From Citrus sinensis (Eukaryota; Streptophyta; Magnoliopsida; Sapindales; Rutaceae): a stretch of 64,000 nucleotides of DNA. The position numbers were made by a program, and so were the translations under genes. Each line of letters starts with the position of its first letter. The first letter of the stretch is position 1. The stretch spans positions 4,818,001 through 4,882,000 of the forward strand of contig NC_068562.1 of assembly GCF_022201045.2 (NCBI RefSeq), in the 5' to 3' direction. The notes below the pieces were generated by a model. The model did no database searches and was not told the origin of the DNA. It saw nothing but the letters and a program-made list of their open reading frames with translations. This document shows positions 1-10,491 of this stretch, piece after piece.

Positions 1-480
1 TTATATATTTGTTCTCTAATAAAATAAAAATAAATACTTTTACGATAAAACTATTATCATTATTTTGAATTTGTTTAAGAGTAAAAAATGTCGATTTCAT
101 TCTTATTCGTCATTTTTATTCTCACCATATCTAAAATCCGTTTACCTTCTTTAAAGAAGGGGCGCGGTGTACCCTTGCAACAAGTTTAGGGGTGATTTGA
201 TAATTTTTTAGAAGTTAAAGGGTGTTACGTTGATTGCTTTAAGGAGCACGATTTGTCGTTCACGTGGCAGTGTCCAGATCCAAATCTAAAATAACACTTT
301 ACCGTAAGCATTCTCTACCCAACACTAACACGAAGAAACCACAAAATCGTTGGATTGCTTTCGGTTTCAAATAAATTCCCCCATTTCAGCATTTAAAATC
401 ACATTTCAGTCATGGTGTGTGTCCGTCTTTAACTAAATAATTCTCAATTTTGTTGATTGCTTAGATTCTATTTCTGTAGA
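1..480. other. Upstream region of the acidic repeat gene
   Basis: No coding region is visible. The first part is AT-rich. From about 300 the base composition becomes more balanced and leads into the leader exon of the gene whose coding region starts at 1484, so promoter and transcription start probably lie here. The exact start cannot be placed. Confidence 0.4.
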
Positions 481-544
481 TAGAGCCGTAAAAGGCTGCT
501 TTCCTTCTATATCATTGCCGAATCCGGAGGCTGAATTTTTCTCG

Positions 545-1462
545 GTAAGTCTCACTCATGCCACTGACTCACTTTTTGTTACGGAAATGTGAATTTAAAA
601 CACTGTTTGATCACATAATTGATGTTGCGCGTAACTCTTAAGTGTAGATCTAATTAAACTTCTTACTTTATTTGACTGTGCCCGCTTCTACCTTTTATCA
701 TCCTGTGATTTTGTACCTATTTCTTTAGTTAATCTGAGGAAAATTAGTACCGGGGTTTTGGTGACGGAGTTATACAATCATTGAATCTGATCATTCTTTG
801 GAATAAGTGGAAATGCATATTGGCTTTTAGTCTTCAGTATCTTTTTGTTTACCATTTTCTGAATATGATCGTGTTGGATTATTGGCGGAAATGGTTTTTT
901 TGTTCCTGATTAGGGGAGGATCTCTAATCATCTCAAATGTTAGCTCTTTTGGTACTGGCTTTTAAGGGTTTTTTATTGGTTTTGGTAAATGTTATTTTCT
1001 CAGATGTTTCTTGTTTCTATGGATCAGCTTAAGTGAGGACATGGTGTTTGCATACACTAAACATCTGAGGCAATTTAGGAAATTGTGCTGATTTTTTTGG
1101 TTTGATTCATTTTCTTTGCAGTGCATTTTTTTTATTTATTATTTCTCTTTTGCTGCCATCGGCAGAGAAGCTACCCTTTGTGAGTAATTCATGGATTCTA
1201 ATATCAATTTGTAATTTACGAATTTCTTGAAGCCTAGATTTGTGGGTAATCCTGTGTTATTTGAGGTGGCTTCAATTATATGGGTTTGGGGTTCTTTTGG
1301 GTGGCTTTAGTTTTGCTGCTTCTTAACACTCGTCAGCAGTTTTGTGTTGAAATTACCTTGGAGTGATACGCTGTAGTATTGAATTTGGCTTAGAACGTTT
1401 CAACCTTTACCATATTATGTAATAGGAGTTGGAGGACTGATATAAGTTTGAAGTTTTGACAG
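545..1462 (+). other. Intron in the 5' untranslated leader
   Basis: A strong donor (ctcg then gtaagt) starts at 545 and a strong acceptor (ttttgacag) ends at 1462, 21 bases before the start codon at 1484. The 918-bp interval is T-rich and has no useful reading frame, which fits a leader intron. Leader introns in plants often raise expression; that role is inferred here. Confidence 0.65.
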
Positions 1463-1483
1463 GTGGGTTGAAGGAAATTCATA

Positions 1484-3571
1484 ATGTTCAGGATATCATC
1501 TGGTAGAAACCAAAGATCAAAAGGTTTCAAGGTGAAGCATGCAGTACAACTATGTCTTTTGCTTGGTGTTTGCATCTGGCTGCTTTACCAAGTCCGACAT
1601 TCTAATGAAAAGAAAGCCGCATATGAAAGTGCAGAAGCTGGGAGCAAAATCATAAAGTTAGGGAGGAAGGACGTGCCTCAAGGACAGGACACATATATTA
1701 GAGACGCAAGGCACAAGGAGGATGAAGAAGAAGAACAAAGCAAGATTGAGGAGAGTGATAATGCTGGAAAAGGGAGTGCAGAGGATGAGACAACTGGCGA
1801 TGATCAAGGTAAAAATGAAGAGGAAGCAGAGCATAAAGAAGATGCTGTAGTTGGAGAGAAGGATAGGGAAGATGCCAAAGAAAGTGAAGAGACCAAAGGG
1901 ACAGATAATGAAGAAAGAAAAGAGAAGAATACTGAAGAAAGCAAGGAGACAGATGGAGAAGACAAACAGAGTGAAGAGAACAAAGAGAATAACATTGAAG
2001 ACAAGGAGGGTGAACAAAGCAAAGAGAATGACACTGAAGAAAGCAAAGAGAAGGAAAGTGAAGACAAGGCAAATGACAATAACAAAGGTGAAGAGAAGGA
2101 AAATGTAGGGGAGGGTCAAGAAAAAGAGACGAGAGAGTTTGGAGAAGGAAGTAATGGGAAAGAAACAGAAGAGAACGAAGGTAAGAAAGAGAATTCTGGT
2201 ACATCAGAAGAGCACTTTCATGATGAAAATGGCAGCAACAATGAGGAAGCAAGAGAGAATAATTACAAAGGAGATGATGCTTCCAGCGAAGTAGTCCATG
2301 AAACTCAACATACAAATGCCGAAAATGGGCAAGGAGGTCTACAAAATGCCAATGAGAAGCAGCAGCAAGAAAATAGAGAAAATCATGATTTTGAGCAGGG
2401 GAAGAAACCAGATAGCATTAAATATGTTCAACAAGAAAAATCAACATCGATTGTGCAAGAAACTGAAGCAACTGAAAAGAATGAGCCTAGAAATACAACA
2501 TCCAGTGAGGAAGGTGTTCATGAAACTAGTCACTCAGAATCAAACAATGGATCAAACGACCAGGGCTCCAACTCCATGGAAGTTTCTGCTGAAACACATG
2601 ATCCATCCCTGCAGAATGGGACAGATACAACATCTGACACAACTCAGAATCAAAATGAAACAGTGGATAGCACATTGAAAGAAGATGAAGGTACCCAGAA
2701 AAATGTTGAACTACAGCAAACTGAGAAATCTTTCTCTGATACCAATGGTCAGCAGTCAGAGCTGAAAACAACACTTCCCCCAACCAACAATGAACATACG
2801 GTTGATGCCAACACATCAATGAGAACAGACAACAATTCTAGAGGCGGGGCACAAGAAAATGTACTATCATCAAATGACAATGGAGAGACCAATCAGAAGG
2901 AAATTCCTTCTGATTCTTCAAACCATCAAGAGAAAGACACATCATCAAATGGAAATGGAGATGCCAGTCAAAAGGAACAAGTTTTTTCTGAGTCTTCAAA
3001 TGCCCAAGAGAAAGACAAATCATCAAATGAAAATGGAGGTGCCAGCCAAAAGGAACAAGTTTCTTCTGAGTCTTCGAACGCCCAAGAGAAAGACAAATCA
3101 TCAAATGAAAATGGAGGTGCCAGCCAAAAGGAACAAGTTTCTTCTGAGTCTTCGAACGCCCAAGAGAAAGACAAATCATCAAATGAAAATGGAGGTGCCA
3201 GCCAAAAGGAACAAGTTTCTTCTGAGTCTTCGAACGCCCAAGAGAAAGACAAATCATCAAATGAAAATGGAGGTGCCAGCCAAAAGGAACAAGTTTCTTC
3301 TGAGTCTTCAAATAATAATTCAGATGCAGGCCAAAATGGGAATGGCAATGCAGATGCAGCACAAAAAGATCAAACGGATTCTTCAACCTCTCAAGAAGAG
3401 AAAGAGGCATCCTCAAACACTGATGGTAACACCAATACAAGTCAGAGCGATTCTCACAATTCTTCTGATTCTTCTATTATTCAGCAAGAGAAAGAAGCTC
3501 GAACAGATGTGGGAACTTTGCCTGAAACTGGAACTGAAGGCAACAACGGTGAAAATACAGCTGCAGAGTGA
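1484..3571 (+). CDS. Acidic, low-complexity repeat protein with N-terminal membrane anchor
   Basis: A single-exon protein of 695 residues. Residues 1-18 are basic and residues 19-36 are a hydrophobic segment without an obvious cleavage site, so it reads as a type II signal-anchor protein. The remainder is very hydrophilic and rich in E, K, N, S, Q, D and T, with loose repeats such as EESKE and EDK in residues 75-230. Residues 460-610 hold about six copies of a 26-residue unit (SSNENGGASQKEQ followed by VSSESSNAQEKDK). No enzymatic domain is visible, so the chain is probably disordered. Similar plant proteins are usually annotated by composition (dentin sialophosphoprotein-like or myb-like protein X) and the function is unknown. 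The start is the first ATG after the leader-intron acceptor. The long open frames on the opposite strand follow from the purine-rich codon bias. Confidence 0.85.
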   Translation: MFRISSGRNQRSKGFKVKHAVQLCLLLGVCIWLLYQVRHSNEKKAAYESAEAGSKIIKLGRKDVPQGQDTYIRDARHKEDEEEEQSKIEESDNAGKGSAEDETTGDDQGKNEEEAEHKEDAVVGEKDREDAKESEETKGTDNEERKEKNTEESKETDGEDKQSEENKENNIEDKEGEQSKENDTEESKEKESEDKANDNNKGEEKENVGEGQEKETREFGEGSNGKETEENEGKKENSGTSEEHFHDENGSNNEEARENNYKGDDASSEVVHETQHTNAENGQGGLQNANEKQQQENRENHDFEQGKKPDSIKYVQQEKSTSIVQETEATEKNEPRNTTSSEEGVHETSHSESNNGSNDQGSNSMEVSAETHDPSLQNGTDTTSDTTQNQNETVDSTLKEDEGTQKNVELQQTEKSFSDTNGQQSELKTTLPPTNNEHTVDANTSMRTDNNSRGGAQENVLSSNDNGETNQKEIPSDSSNHQEKDTSSNGNGDASQKEQVFSESSNAQEKDKSSNENGGASQKEQVSSESSNAQEKDKSSNENGGASQKEQVSSESSNAQEKDKSSNENGGASQKEQVSSESSNAQEKDKSSNENGGASQKEQVSSESSNNNSDAGQNGNGNADAAQKDQTDSSTSQEEKEASSNTDGNTNTSQSDSHNSSDSSIIQQEKEARTDVGTLPETGTEGNNGENTAAE
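2862..3309 (+). repeat. 78-bp coding minisatellite
   Basis: Six units of 78 bp lie head to tail in the acidic protein gene. Units starting at 3017, 3095 and 3173 are identical as read, and the unit at 3251 follows them until its last quarter. Units at about 2862 and 2939 are diverged. Because 78 is divisible by 3, gain or loss of units keeps the reading frame. Confidence 0.9.
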
Positions 3572-4683
3572 CATTTTTGGCAAGCTAGCTTGTACTATGT
3601 GTTATACGATTTTTCATTTCATATTGTTTTCTTTGTTTTCCAAGTGATGACCTGGCAAATCTGTAATGTTTTTTCTCGCCACATATGCTCCATTGCAATA
3701 ATTGTACCCAGAAAATATCATTACCATCTTATTAGTTGATAAGGTTGTATTATGTATGATATTAGTCGATAAGGTTGTATTATGAATGATTCTATCAGTG
3801 ATCTTGCTCTTTATAACCACTCAGTTTGTACTTTAAAGTAGCAAATCTGTGTTGAGTTGTCTTAAGTCATTGCTTTTGAGTTTGAAGCAGAGAGCCGGCA
3901 TAGCCTTTTTCTGTCTTTTCCTTTTTCCTTTCTTCATGTTTTATTTCTTACCATTTCACTTGCAGGCAGAGACTAGAGAGACACTGTCCCCAGCAATCCA
4001 CAGTATTTGCTGCAACGTTGAGAGCCTGATAGTGCCTCTGCAACTATAATTGATTGAATTGTTTTGTTGTTGGACGATTACCCAATGCCAACCTTTTCTG
4101 GTGGATCCCCCAAACATTCTCTCCTCATGACTTGGATTTGTAGCTCTTTCTCTTTTTGGAAAGTTTAGTTTAAAATAATAAACTTGAATAAAGGTTAATT
4201 TGAATATGTAGTGACAGTGTCCATTTTACCATTTGGCTTTGCATAAATAAAACCAGTGAGTGCTGCTTTCTAGAAATTGATTTTAGGCTTACAGGTATGG
4301 GCAACTTAAGCTTTTAAAGTTGTAACTACTAAGTGTTTGGTAAACACATGAATTATATTTATTACTCTTATGAATAATATTATTTATAAGTAATATTTAT
4401 CTAATGCAATTAATTTTTATAAGATTAATTTTGAATTACCCTCTCATGACAATCTTTAAAATACTTTCAAACTATGGTAAACTCAACTTGCCTCCTATTT
4501 TTATAAAGAAATTAACAAGATGAAAACTTTTCATCAACTCACCCATATTTTTTCCCTAATTTTTTTTTTTTAAAAATAGAGTAAGTTAAAATTTACAATA
4601 ATTTAAAGAATATTTTAAATATTATCATTTTATGAGAGTGTAATTCAATACCGAACATTTTCCCCAAATTGAGATCATTGAAG
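3572..4683 (+). other. 3' flank and untranslated region of the acidic repeat gene
   Basis: No gene is seen. T-rich sequence to about 4200 is likely 3' untranslated region, with aataaa-like motifs near 4178-4192. A short direct repeat around the phrase gataaggttgtattatg occurs at about 3739 and 3770. The open frame at 3849-4049 starts with GTG and has no family resemblance. From 4330 the DNA is AT-rich. Confidence 0.4.
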
Positions 4684-4691
4684 CGTATATT

Positions 4692-5510
4692 CAAAGATGG
4701 CCAATGGGCCGGGCGGCACGTGGCACGGCACGAGCACGTTTCGGTGAGACACGAGGCACGGCACGGCACGCACGTGGGCCGTGCCGGGCTTAGAATTTTA
4801 GGCACGCGGGCCTTAAAGCACGGCACGATAAGAGATGGCCCAAAGCACGGCACGCGAAAAAGCACGTAATAAGCACGGTTTATTAGTGGGCTAGCACGCG
4901 GCCCGTGAGCCATTAATAGCACGTGGGCCAAAATATATCTAAGTAAATTTTTTTAACAAAAAGTAAATATAAAATGTTATGAAATTAAAGTACAATATCT
5001 TGAAATTAAATGTTTTAATATATTTTTTAGCATAGACTTTTAAAAATTAATTTAAATCATTAAATCTTAGTTTAAATAAATATTCTAATCTTTTATGTTT
5101 ATAATTTATTAAATGAATAAGTAAATATCATGATTTTAATAAATAAAATTATAAATATCATAATTTTATTTATGATATTTATTAAATGAATAATGTTATT
5201 TAATTTTATTTATGATATTTATTTAATTATTTATTTACGTTTATAATTTATTAAATGAATAAGTAAATAACTAAATATCATGATTTTAATAAATAAGATT
5301 ATAAATATCATAAATTTATATATTATAAATAAAAAATAATTTTTTTTACAAAATTAATAATAAAATATTTTTCATATTAATATTAAATCATAACTTAATT
5401 AATATTTAATAGAGATATGTTTCATTTGTGAATGAAATATTTTTCATTTTATACACAAGAAAAATGTTAATTGCTCTCTTAATAAAAATTAATATGATTA
5501 TAATTTTGAA

Positions 5511-5552
<42 letters not shown>

Positions 5553-5817
5553 GTTGGTGGGCTTAAAAAAGCACGTCAGGCACGTGGGTTTGAATAAAGC
5601 ACGTCAGGCACATGGGCTTTTTTAAGCACGCAAAAAAAAAAAAAAGTTGATGGGCTTTTTTTGGACACGGCCCACGGCACGGCACGAGAGGACTCGTGCC
5701 GTGGGCCGTGCCGGGCTCAACTGAAAAAAATGTGGGCACGGCACGGCACGGCCCACCCGGCACCAATTGTCGGCCCATAAGGGCTCGTGGGCCGGCACGG
5801 CCCATTGGCCATAGTTA
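4692..5817. mobile_element. Non-autonomous hAT-like DNA transposon
   Basis: The element is 1126 bp and is flanked by a perfect 8-bp direct repeat, cgtatatt, at 4684-4691 and 5818-5825. The ends are inverted repeats: atggccaatgggcc at 4697 is mirrored by ggcccattggccat ending at 5812. Both subterminal regions (4708-4930 and 5570-5805) are packed with the motif ggcacg or its complement cgtgcc, in many copies, while the 600-bp core is AT-rich. An 8-bp TSD, short inverted ends and dense subterminal motifs are typical of the hAT superfamily. No transposase frame is present, so it would need a helper element. Confidence 0.85.
5513..5551. repeat. (ATT)n microsatellite
   Basis: About 12 uninterrupted ATT units inside the AT-rich core of the hAT-like element. 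Confidence 0.9.
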
Positions 5818-5825
5818 CGTATATT

Positions 5826-6546
5826 TCCATATCTGATCTCTTTCTCCGCCTCTCATGAACATAATTTTATAAGTGAAAACTTCCGTTCACCAGCGGTTAT
5901 TTTGCTGTTATAATTTGAAATGATCATTATGATATAAGAAATTATTTAATCTAAAAATTGAATCAGACGGTGAAAGCAATCTATAATATATATATTTTTT
6001 AAAAATGTCAGAGAAGAACTTCAACAAATGAGGAGCAAACATAGCAATTCACCATAATATCTCGGCTCTGCACTAACAAGAGTAACATATAAATCTTAAT
6101 AGCATTGACTGCATCATGCATTCATCTTTTGAAGACTTGATCTGACAAACAGTTTCTGACTTTTGATGCAAAGTTTGTAATTACTATCACGCTCTTCGAA
6201 ATTACGGAACCCGAAATTATAGTGAACTCTATTTAATTCTCTTGCGCTTCTACACAAGGCAAATGAAATTGCGATAACTCCATGACATTTATTTTTCAAA
6301 GTGATAGATAATCCAAATCATTCATAAACCTTATTTGCACAGGAGTTTGACAAGCAGAAATAACCAGAAAGGCTGAATTTGCGGTATCCAGGCTTTCAAC
6401 AATTACAAAAAGAAGTTTGATCATTAATATCTAAAGAAATAACAGTTGGTTGTTCAATTGAACCTTTTGGTGAGACAGGAAAAAGTGAGAACTGAGGTAA
6501 ACAATAGTTCTGAGAAATATCTGGATGAAATAAGCCAACAAATATC
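5826..6546 (-). other. 3' flank of the COX6a gene
   Basis: No gene is seen. The stretch is AT-rich and the part next to 6546 probably contains the 3' untranslated region of the minus-strand COX6a gene. The cleavage site cannot be placed. Confidence 0.35.
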
Positions 6547-9254
6547 CTAGTGGTGCTCGGGCTTCTTTTCAAAAAGGCCATCTGGACCTGAACATCACAA
6601 ATCAGACATATCACATAGACTGTTAAAAGTTGAAAATAATTATATAATTAGAATTGAATTACAGTGTAGAATCATAGTCATCATTGGAGTAAAAATAAAT
6701 TCATCCCAGTGACAAGCTATCAACTGGAAGAAGCAACCAAAAACTCGCCTCTTTTCTTAACCTTTCTACCAGAGATCCTATGCTCACCCAGTTCTAAATT
6801 GGGGACTACTGCTAGAAAACCTCGCAAAATTTTCTACACATCTCATAGAAATTAATTGAGAACCAAATAGATGTGCTACAGTGCTAGAAAAAGTTTGAAC
6901 TCATGAACATGCAAATCTAATGAGGCAAATCAGTTTTATTGCCTAGTAGTAAACATTAATAAACATAACCCTTACTTGAAAACTCCAACAACATCAATTG
7001 CCAATTACTTTCAAAGAAAAAGGAAAGAAGAACTGCAGTAATTTTCGAAGTTGATATAATGTAACAGTTATCAACCATATGACATGCCAAGCAAACACTG
7101 AAACCATCTACCATTAGTGTTTCAATTTTTATCACTCTTCTCAGCTTGCAAGTATCTCAAATACCCAACAGAACAGAGATCATCATGAAATTACTCATTC
7201 ATAATTTACTAAATACAACCAAAACAAGTAACTCCAACATAAGTTTCCCACCTCAAATTCTGAAACATTTCATTAAGGCCTGTTTTTCACCTCTTTTGTC
7301 TTACAGGCAATTTAATGATTTACATTACAACATAAACACACAAAACAGTGAACATTTAACGTACATAATCTTCACACACAACAGTGTTTGTCTAGGCTGA
7401 GATATCCAATCTAAACTTGCCAATAAATCAAGTCTTTTCAAAATTTGAGTGAACATCCGTCACTTTCCAGACACTGCTTGCACTGTCTGTTTTTCTTTTT
7501 CACAAAATGTCAAATAAAATCTTCCATAGTATCCTTAAACAACAGTTATGCTCCATCTTACTATAAAATCAGTAGAAAACATGCATATCCTCAGGAATAA
7601 CAGAAAGATCTGCCATCATCTCTTCACTGATCATCCAACCATAGGTGGGGCATGTTATTTTATTTGTTTTGATAAGCCTTACACTGGCCTCAAATATCTC
7701 AAAATGAAATAGCATATTTGATAGCATAATGAGAGGTTGTGCCAAAGAACAGTAACAAAATGTTAGAATCCAAGCAAACATTCACAACACTGAAACAAAG
7801 GTCAGACCCAATTAAATTCTAGGCAAACCCATGCGGCATCCCTCGTGTTAAACTTACCATTTGAAGTTAAATCGACATATTTTTATTATCCAGCTCAAAT
7901 GGAGGTGATATATTACTTAACAATTTGAACAGAAAATCTATCAACAGTAATGCTGTAACCCTCCCTTCAGATGACCTAAGTGTTTCTAAGGTTGTTTATT
8001 TACTAAAGAAATTCATTCCCTCTCCTGATTTGCTTGCGAATGCTGCTCTCACTCTCCGCTCAGTATGCCGACAAGTCAAAATGCAATCAACAAGAGAAGA
8101 GATGAACAGAGAAATAATTAATTAATACTACTAAGCAATTATAAACCACCAAATCAATGCAGCTACTTGACAAGTTAGCAACTGCAACAAATAATCAATA
8201 ATGAATATCAGTTGATAAAAAAAGAACGCAGAAATGCCATCAGAGAATGAAATCAGTCGAATGACTATCACATTTATATATCTTATAAAAAAATTAACAT
8301 GGCTTGACAAACACCAATTTACATGGGTATGGAAACATACCCCATGGGAATGAAATAATCAATAATGAATATCAGTTGATAAAAAAAGAACACAGAAATG
8401 CCATCAGAGAATGAAATCAGTCGAATGACTATCACATTTATAAATCTCATAAAAAAATTAACATGGCTTGACAAACACCAATTTACATGGGTATGGAAAC
8501 ATACCCCATGGGAACTCCTTATTGCGAATGTGCAAATACTCGTACCGCTGCATATTCACACAAAACCAAGACAAAAATTTTCAGGAGCCCAATAAAATGC
8601 TAATGGTAGATGCCTTTACAAGAAGCACACATAACAAAAGAAGACCCTTGATGAATAAAGGAAAAATAGAAGATATCTCACAGGTGGTTCTTCATAGTGG
8701 GGATGACCCTTCGAGAGGTTATAAAATGCTAAAACAGTGCATGTAGCAATGCCCAAATATGTTATCTTCTCCCACTTTGCAGTCTCATCTGATATAATTT
8801 TCAAGAAAATCAAACATGAGATTGAAATTATCAAGAGAAAAGCCCCCAAAAAAGTTTAAAATTGACAATATCTCAGAGGATGCATAAGAAAGAAGACTCA
8901 TTGATAATTATAAACTTTGGATCATTGCTTTCCTTTTGCATTTTCACGTACTTAGAGACGCAGCTTAAATATTCCATAAGATCTTTTATCACATTCCAAA
9001 AATCGAAGTAAAAATAATAATAATAACACGATAACTATATTTATTAAAAACCTGAGACTCTCAAGACACCAAGAACAAATCAAATAAACAGAATCAGTAA
9101 ATCATATCAAATAAGACTATATAGATGGAATAAAGGTCTTACAGGCATCATCGTGATGAGCAGAGGAAGCAAATCCACGCTTAGGAGGAGCCGAAGAGGC
9201 ACTTGAAACTCGGCGAAGAGCCGTTTGCAGTAGACCAGATCGCACCATAGCCAT
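6547..9254 (-). CDS. COX6A: Cytochrome c oxidase subunit 6a, mitochondrial
   Basis: Four exons on the minus strand: 9254-9143, 8788-8682, 8547-8505 and 6587-6547. All splice sites are GT-AG and the phases join to a 100-residue protein. Residues 1-30 are a Ser/Arg/Ala-rich presequence (MAMVRSGLLQTALRRVSSAS...) ending near KRGFASSA. Then come HHDDAYETAKWEKITYLG, one transmembrane helix at about residues 45-63, and the matrix or intermembrane tail with LHIRNKEFPWGPDGLF. These are hallmarks of plant COX6a, a small nuclear-encoded subunit of respiratory complex IV in the inner mitochondrial membrane. Length matches the family (about 100). The last coding exon is only 41 bp and sits after a 1.9-kb intron. 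The tail reads EKKPEHH before the stop. Position 86-87 of exon 3 reads RYEY where I would expect AYPY; this is a small difference, not damage. Confidence 0.93.
6588..8504 (-). other. Intron 3 of the COX6a gene
   Basis: A 1917-bp intron without a credible coding region. Its upstream end (8189-8504) is largely made of a tandem duplication that copies the exon 3 donor site; see the repeat entry. The rest is AT-rich. Confidence 0.8.
8187..8514. repeat. 164-bp tandem duplication spanning the exon 3 / intron 3 boundary of COX6a
   Basis: Two copies, about 8187-8350 and 8351-8514, match at an offset of 164 bp with only a few differences (for example aacgcag against aacacag, and atatatcttat against ataaatctcat). 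The copy at 8351-8514 contains the last 10 bases of exon 3 and the real donor (ccatggg then gtatg on the minus strand). The other copy repeats the same exon end and donor inside the intron. Confidence 0.9.
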
Positions 9255-9372
9255 CGACTTTTTTTTTTTTTTTTCACTTTCTTCAAACTCTCTCTCTTAC
9301 CGGCGAAGAAGTGGAAATCAAACCCTTGCTTAATGATTTCAGCGTGCACGTGCCAAGTCCATGTGACCTTTT

Positions 9373-9405
9373 TGGGCTTTGGGTGGCGGCCACTAAATTT
9401 GGGCT
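9373..9405. promoter_or_regulatory. Two site II (TGGGCY) elements upstream of COX6a
   Basis: The motif tgggct occurs at 9373-9378 and 9400-9405, about 120-150 bp upstream of the COX6a start codon. TGGGCY site II elements, often in pairs, are known in promoters of plant nuclear genes for mitochondrial respiratory proteins, where TCP-family factors can bind. The match is by motif and position only. Confidence 0.5.
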
Positions 9406-9558
9406 TTGAGACTTTCTTGTTAAGTCGAGCTGTCGACACCCCAAATTTCTACCCATTAAAAAATTTTTAAAGTAAAAATAAATCTGATAACAAATTAACA
9501 ACCTTATAATTCCAAAACTGCCATTCAGTTAAGTTCCTCTACTGTTTATTTTATTGAA

Positions 9559-9774
9559 GAGTGATGATACAGTCACAAATTTTTATATAAAATTATTTTA
9601 TATAAATTGATGTGATATTAATTCATTAGTTGAATGAAAATATAAAATAATAAAAATAAATCATGTGAGCCAAAAAATATTTATTTCAACTAATTTTATC
9701 ATACAACGTCAGTTTGTACAAAATAAATTTATACAAGAGCTCGTGGGTATATCACTGTGGGTATATCACTACTC
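9559..9774. mobile_element. Short Mutator-like MITE, copy 1
   Basis: A 216-bp element with a perfect 9-bp direct repeat, tttattgaa, at 9550-9558 and 9775-9783. The ends are inverted: gagtgatgatac on the left mirrors gagtagtgatatac read inward from the right. The interior (gaatgaaaatataaaataat) matches the element at 47451-47652. A 16-base phrase containing gtgggtatatcact is duplicated near the right end. No coding capacity. Confidence 0.85.
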
Positions 9775-9783
9775 TTTATTGAA

Positions 9784-10491
9784 TAAGCTCCTTGCAGATT
9801 ACTTCCCTGCACCTTGCAGCGCCCGAGTCTGATTTATCCGCGGTGACAATGCTTTTACACTATGAGCTATACACAAATGAAACAAAATGAAAACAAAGGA
9901 AGCGAAGTACATAAGAGACTAACTTGCTTTGCTTTTTAAGTCTGTAGTTTTTCTTTTCTTAAATCGGATCAAGTGAACTTCACAATCAGTGAGTTGTAGG
10001 ACCGCAGACTAGCATGTTTTAATGGGAAAAAAAAATTTAAAAAAAATCTCACTCAAAAGTAGATGGATATCAATTTTTTCTAGGCTTGTACAGACTGAAC
10101 GTTAAACACATGAATCCCAAAACTCTAATTGATGCATAGATGAAATGGTCATCGGCAAAGGATCATCCCAAACCAGAGTTCTAACTTTGTCATAGAAGAT
10201 TCTCACAAGGCAGCAACAATTGTATAATATCGTAGCATATATAGGAAAAGGAAATCACACGATTGTGCATTATATTGTACCTTCAAACAGCACGTCAAGA
10301 AGGAAATAAAATTTAACATGACCACTTATTCAGAAGGAATGTTTTATTGATTTTTTTTGTCAGTTTATTTAACATTCTCATTCAATATAGGAGAGACTAC
10401 TGACTATATCATGTCACATAATAAGACCAAACTCCTATATGGAGAAGGCAGATAAGTCCATATCTCTCCAACTTCGGCTACTCCTGAGAGA
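9784..10491. other. Intergenic, between MITE and MADS gene
   Basis: AT-rich sequence without a recognisable gene. The part near 10350-10490 is probably 3' untranslated region of the MADS gene. Confidence 0.35.

Noticed and set aside
1658..2315. Long minus-strand open frames (153 and 205 codons) opposite the acidic repeat gene
   Set aside because: They arise because the coding strand is purine-rich and avoids stops on the complement; the translations are L/F/S-rich low complexity with no family.
3849..4049. 66-codon hydrophobic frame after the acidic repeat gene
   Set aside because: It starts with GTG and lies in the probable 3' untranslated region; no support for translation.
9107..9501. 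Minus-strand frames starting with MSTARLNKK and MLICYQIY
   Set aside because: They run through the COX6a exon 1 in the wrong frame and through its leader; the correct frame gives the mitochondrial presequence.
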